Positions 59,090 to 64,000 of a DNA stretch of 64,000 nucleotides are shown here, piece after piece (the first letter of the stretch is position 1; each line of letters opens with the position of its first letter). The position numbers and the translations under genes are program-made. The notes below the pieces were generated by a model. That model had not been told where the DNA came from. It saw only the letters and a list, made by a program, of their open reading frames with translations, and searched no databases. Source of the stretch: Geosiphon pyriformis (lineage: Eukaryota > Glomeromycota > Glomeromycetes > Archaeosporales > Geosiphonaceae); assembly GCA_016748015.1 (NCBI GenBank), contig JAAOMT010000295.1:564604-628603 (forward strand), given 5' to 3'.

Positions 59090-61720
59090 ATAGCAAAATT
59101 AAAAGTAAAAGAAATAGCTTTAATAAAATATTTAATTTAAAAAATTTAAAGAACATAATAATAAAATAAATAAATTATATTAATTTAAATAGTTCAAGCA
59201 ATAATAACAAACTTATAAATGAGATTATGTCAAAAGGCATTTATATTAAAACTTACAATTTGGTTGTACTTTTAAGAAACTGTTTTTTAATATATTAAGC
59301 AATGATAAACTTTTCAATTTGTTATTATCTATATTTATTAATACTAATATATACATGATTGCAAATACCAAAAAAAATAAAAGTTTCAAATTGATTAAAT
59401 TATTTGTGCTAAATATTAGTTTTATTGCGGTTTTTAGTAAATCTTTAAACAAAAAAGTAAAATTTATTAAGAAACTTTTTTATCAAATCAATAATTTTAA
59501 AGAAGTATCAATTTTTTTAAAATTTCAAAACATTATTAAGATGTTGTTTATGTTTAAAACTAGTCTAAAAGCTGTTAAATAATTGGCAGTAGATAAAAAA
59601 TTGTGATTAATATTAATCTAAAAAAAATTAACATTAAATTAAATCAAAAAATTATAATCAAGAAAATTTTAGTTCATTTTTCTAAATTAATACTTAAAGC
59701 AATACTATTTAAATTTGGAAAAATTGTTTTTATTAAAATACAGCCAATTGGTTTTTGGCAAAAAGCATTTATTAAGTTTGAATGTTTTAAAGTTGCTAAC
59801 TTAGTGTTTTCTAAATAACTAATTTTTTTAGACAAAAACTTGATTTGTATAATAAAAGTTAATATTAACAAATAGTTATAAAATGATAAAGACTATTATT
59901 GTGTTTTTCTATATATATTATTAATAAATATGACTGTTTATAATATTTATAATTTGATTTTGTTTTATAGTAGAAAAATGTGTATTATTATTTATAAATT
60001 TGTTTTATATATATATGTATATTATATTATTGTGTGTTTTAACTCTGTTATAATTAGAAATATCATTATTTTTTTAAATTCAGTCTTTAAAAATGTAAAC
60101 TTAATTTGAACTAAACTTTTTAGTTTAATTTGTGTTAAATATAAAAAAAACAGTTATATTTTTATTATTTGTAAGCCAAGTTTAAAGTTTTTTTAATTAA
60201 AATTTTAAATTTTTTTTTTGATTTTAACAAAAAGCATTTCATTTTAATTTATGCAAAAAACAAGTTTTAGTGTTTTATTTGGTGTTTTTTATAATAAATA
60301 ATATTTTAATTAGTCTTTTTTTCATGTTATTAACTGGTATTTTTTTAATAAATTTTTTGTTTAATGCTTTTAATAATGCTTTGATGGCTTTAATTTTGTC
60401 TTTTAAACTAAATATTTTAAAATACTTTTTAGGACTTTTTTTAGATCATATGGTCAAATTTTTTTAAAATTAGATATATTATTATCAAAGATTTTTTTAC
60501 TTTTTTTTTAATATTGTTAATACTATTTGTTATTAATTTTACTGTTATTAAAAATTAATAAATTTTTAATAAACTAATTTTTTTTTAAAGTATCATTATA
60601 TATTTTAAATTATATATATTATTGAATTTATAATAGAATAACCAATTTTATGTTAATTATTTATATAATTACTTTGTGATAAAAATTAACTTTTTACAAG
60701 AAAATTTTATCTTTAAGTTCTTTAAAATATGTATAATTACTTTGCTGTAAAAGTTAATTTTTTTACAGAAAATTTTAATTATAGACTACTTAATAATATA
60801 AAAAAAAATAAGAAAGTATGTCAAAAAAGTTGTTTTAGATCCAAATTTGGAAGTTACTATCAGTTAATTAAAATTGTTAGCTAATTAATTTCAAAATATT
60901 AGTATAAAATAGTTAATTTTAAAACAATAATAACTAAAAAATTTTATTTTTTCAAGAAAGTTTTATTGAAGTTAATTTGCAAAAAAAATTATTTTAAAGA
61001 AAAGTATTTTAAAGAAAAGTATTTGGTAAATAATAATTCTTAATTAAAATATATTTTCTTGAAAAGAAAAGTTTTTTTTATATAATTTGTTATTGTACTA
61101 TTTTATAATTTAAACCTTTTTTTTTTAATATTTTGGTAAACTAAAAATACATTTTGTCAAACTATAATTTATTTCTGTAAACTATAAATTATTTTGGTAA
61201 ATTGTTAAATATTTTATTAAATTACTAAATATTTTGGCAAATTCTGAATATTATATAGTTTAGTATATTATATGATTTAATCATCTAATTTGGTTATATT
61301 TGTGTTTTATATAAATTAGGTTATTAATTAAATAATAATTCAGATAATTTAATAAGATAATAAGTAATAAATTAAAATAATAATATATGTTAATTAATGA
61401 TAAAAATTATAGAAATAAATTTATATTAATTAATATATCAAATTTTAGCTAGTAATAATGTTTTATTTATTAATATTGTTTCTAAGTATTAAAATACTAC
61501 TTATATAATTTTTTGGGCCAAATTTAATTTTAGCTATTATTATATTATTATAAGTTTTCCATATATTACTAATTAATACTGTTATATTAAAAAATGTTTT
61601 TTTAGTAAGTTCAAAATTCTAACTATCAAAATTGGCAGCTTAAAAACCAATCTAATAATTATAAAAAACTTAATTAAAGCAATTTTAAATAAATTAAAAT
61701 TTTTTGTTTAAGTAATAATA
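59090..61720 (+). pseudogene. LINE-2 ORF1 remnant (split by a solo LTR)
   Basis: Recognisable pieces against LINE-1: NLKNLKN...IYIKTYNL (59120-59265); FIKKLFYQINNFKEVSIFLKFQNII (about 59458-59540) for VKKIFYQVDGFGGASTPSKFPGII; FKFGKIVFIKIQPIGFWQKAFIKFE (about 59708-59783) for FSKFGKIVSIKVQLIGLWQKALVEYE; and, after the LTR, SKIGSLKTNLIIIKNLI (about 61625-61680) for AKIGSLESNMMALKAS. The replacements are S-to-F/L, T-to-I, P-to-L/F, G-to-K/N, D-to-N, E-to-K, R-to-K and A-to-I/V, that is, transition outcomes. No function remains. Confidence 0.82.
60480..61457 (-). repeat. Solo LTR of the D family (978 bp) inside LINE-2
   Basis: Aligns over its whole length to the reverse complement of 48064-49036: the TATTACTAG start, the 20-bp repeats, the promoter region and CTTCAAGAAAAT block, the AGCAAAGTAA segment and the TTATCAAAG/TTACCAGAGG end. 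The flanking 4-mers ATAT (60476-60479) and ATGT (61458-61461) differ by one transition, a decayed target duplication. No internal element sequence is present, so the two LTRs recombined. Confidence 0.85.
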
Positions 61721-61744
61721 TGATATATTTTTTTTGTTCTTAAT

Positions 61745-64000
61745 AAATAAATTAGATTAAAAAACAGCTATATATAATATTAAAAATATGAATATCTTTG
61801 TTAAACAGAATAATATTATTAAATAATATAGAAAATCAAAAAATAATATTTTAATTATTATTAAAACTAAGCTTTATTTTAGTGTTAAATTATGAATTGT
61901 AAATAAGTTTACAAATATAAAAATATTTACTTTTGGTTTAAATTCAGATTATTTAAGTATTGATATTACTTTAATTGTAAATAAATATTTAACTAAGCAT
62001 ATTTTAAAAATTTTGAAAGTTTTTAGTATATTTTTAATAATTTGTGTTTGGTTTAAGAACAAACAATCAGTTTTTGTTTTAGGTTTATATCCAAAAGCAT
62101 CTTTAAAAAAGCATTTAAATTAAATAATTATCATCAATTTTTTTATTATCAATGTATTTAATAAGAGTACTTTTGTTATTTTGAAAATAATTTTAATAAA
62201 GATAATATTAAGTACAATACTAGTTTCAAAAAATATATAGATTTGAGTTTAGTTAATTCTTTAATTAATAATTTATTTGTTAAGTTTTTTACATAAAAAA
62301 ATTTTAAGAAAGTTAAAAAAACTATTGATTTTATTTTTATTTTGTCCAGCTTGGTAAATGTACCAATTAATAAAAAAATTACATATGTAAATAAATTTTA
62401 TAATATTAATTATAATACTCTTCATATTATTATTAGTTTTAGTAGTTTTCTGAATATAATTTTAAGAACTTTTTATGTACAAATTAATAAGAATCAATAG
62501 AAATTCAATATAAAAAATATTATTAAAGTAAAATAAAAATTGTTTAAGATTTTAATATTTAATACTACTATTATATATACTGATAATTTTATTACTACAA
62601 AAAAATTCTTGAATATAGATAAGATATAAAATATAGTTTATAAAGTAGTTTGTTTTTTAGAAAATAAAATATTTTTTGAATCTTATTTTAAAAACCATAA
62701 TAATGTTTTTACTAAATTTTTATTTTGTTTTTATAAATTAAAAACTTCAGTCTTTAACATATTTAATTTGCTTTTAAGCCTTTGGCTTTTTTTTAATACT
62801 AATAATATTTTTAAAGTAATAATATTTATTAATTTAAATGCTTATTTTGATGTTAGTTTGCTTTATCAAAGATTAGGAAGTTATATTAAGTTTTAAAAAT
62901 AATAAAATTTTAGTATATTAAAAAATATATATAAAATTTACTATTAACAAAAGAATAAAGAGTTTTAAATTAGACAAAAGCCATATAATTTAAAGTATTT
63001 TGAAGTGTTTTTTTTATATAATAGTATTAAATTATTTAGTAATTGATAAAAAACTGGTGTTAAAATCTAAATTGATTAAATCTAAAGTAATATATAATTA
63101 TAGAAAATTGAATAAAAAAACATAAAATATTAAAAAAAATGCTTAAGATATAGTATTGACAATATTTCTTATTAAATTATATTATTAATAATACTTTTTT
63201 TGATGTTATGTGTTTTATTAATTTTGGTAAATTGTTAAGTATAATAATAGATTTGTCTAATAAAAAAACAGCTGGTTTTTTTAATATTTCAAACTAGTTA
63301 TAAAAATATTATAATAAAATAATAACAGATATGTTTTTAAATCTTATAAACTTTTGTTTAGTATATAAATTTATCTCCAATTTTGGAAAAAAATTTGAGT
63401 TTTAATAATTTTTAAACTGTATAAATAAGAGAATATTTTGACAAATATGTAAACTATTGCTTTAATTAAAATAGTTTAAAAGACTTTTTTTAATATTCTA
63501 TTTAATAAAATTTTTTTGATATATAATAGATATAATGTTTTGTGTAATAATAATTTTTTGGTTTTAAAAAATACAATAATATAATTTTTTATATTTATAA
63601 TTAAATTAGTAATAAAAAATACTTTAAAGAAGAATTATAAATTTTGGCTGGTTTTATAAGATATATACAAAATATAATTTTGTAAGTTAAAAATATTTAA
63701 AATATAGCTTGAATAGAATTAAAATATATAACAGATTTGTCAAATTTTTTGGTAATATTTACAATAATTATGTTAACTAAGTTATGATTAATTTTGACTT
63801 AACAGATAGATATTATGTTTATAATAAGCTAAATTAAGATAAAGTTTTTTATTTTTCTTTTAGCACATTTTTTATGATCTTTTTTTGTGTAAAGTTAAGA
63901 AACAAAAGAATTTAAATAGCTATAAAATTAATTCTAAGTTTATTACTAAGATTGGTTAAATTAAAGTTTAAATTAATTTAATATTATTTTTTATTACTAG
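61745..64000 (+). pseudogene. LINE-2 ORF2 remnant: endonuclease and RT, incomplete
   Basis: Against LINE-1 and its relatives: YNIKNMNIFVKQNNII (about 61771-61815) for CNVRGINVLAKQADVV; FVLGLYPKAS (about 62075-62100); KKVKKTIDFIF (about 62310-62340) for GVGKTIDYIF; DVMCFINF...KKTAGFFNIS (about 63200-63290), the region before RT; and LVLKN and KFWLVL (about 63560-63660) inside RT. The window ends shortly after a KVKKQ-like block that precedes FVDD. Stops and small frame changes occur throughout. Confidence 0.8.

Larger units (their letters stand above)
58900..64000 (+). mobile_element. LINE-2: hypermutated LINE of the LINE-1 clade, running off the window
   Basis: Almost pure A/T sequence that still aligns, block by block, to the translated LINE-1 in the plus direction. 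ORF1 runs from about 59090 and ORF2 from about 61745, reaching the RT just before the FVDD motif at 64000. The 5' edge is approximate, and the 3' end with any target duplication lies outside. A solo LTR of the D family is inserted in ORF1. It is not a direct copy of LINE-1 but a related subfamily. Confidence 0.85.

Noticed and set aside
59880-60479. Mitochondrial-like AT-rich DNA
   Set aside because: Translation on the plus strand follows LINE ORF1 order on both sides and through the region, so it is decayed LINE-2.

Overview
This window is a block of stacked transposable elements; I see no ordinary host gene, tRNA, rRNA or CRISPR array. It is very AT-rich. The gag, pol and LINE proteins resemble those I recall from predicted proteins of the arbuscular mycorrhizal fungus Rhizophagus irregularis and its relatives (Glomeromycotina). 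That placement is recollection plus inference and was not tested by a search.

Layout. The oldest framework is element G, a minus-strand Ty3/gypsy-type LTR retrotransposon. Its pieces lie at 3331-4183, 49603-50397 and 57600-about 58895. Four things interrupt or adjoin it: A' (plus strand, 1-3330, in the G LTR); F (4184-49602, in G's ORF3, exact 4-bp target duplication ATGT); a nearly complete LINE (50398-57599, in G's integrase); and a ruined second LINE (about 58900 to the window end). F holds a truncated plus-strand element E (7556-11920) and element D (11921-49036). D holds C (13493-41272) in its gag. C holds A (15644-33500) in its integrase. A holds B (21781-31970) in its gag. The deepest path is therefore G > F > D > C > A > B, six elements deep. 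Removing A plus one 4-bp duplication restores C's integrase frame exactly, and removing C does the same for D's gag. At the B/A junction the frame also resumes, but A's gag is broken again by a 2-bp deletion about 40 bp downstream.

Architecture. B, C and D share this order: gag, retropepsin, a Cys-rich segment, a dUTPase-like domain, reverse transcriptase, RNase H, integrase, then a separate downstream ORF3 of 209-235 codons ending next to or inside the 3' LTR. E is cut off before the dUTPase, and F and G are partial. A and A' are a second family without the dUTPase but with their own ORF3 of about 218 codons. The LTRs start TGTTA and end TAACA (or transition derivatives), and the four LTR types carry unrelated short tandem arrays just upstream of a TATA box.

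Decay. Differences between copies are overwhelmingly C-to-T or G-to-A transitions on both strands. B, the innermost and youngest element, is the only one keeping the retropepsin DSG, reverse transcriptase YLDD and integrase D-D-E signatures together. G and the second LINE are almost pure A/T. An assembly gap of 20 N at 50717-50736 is flanked by two identical 280-bp copies and looks like an unmerged contig overlap.
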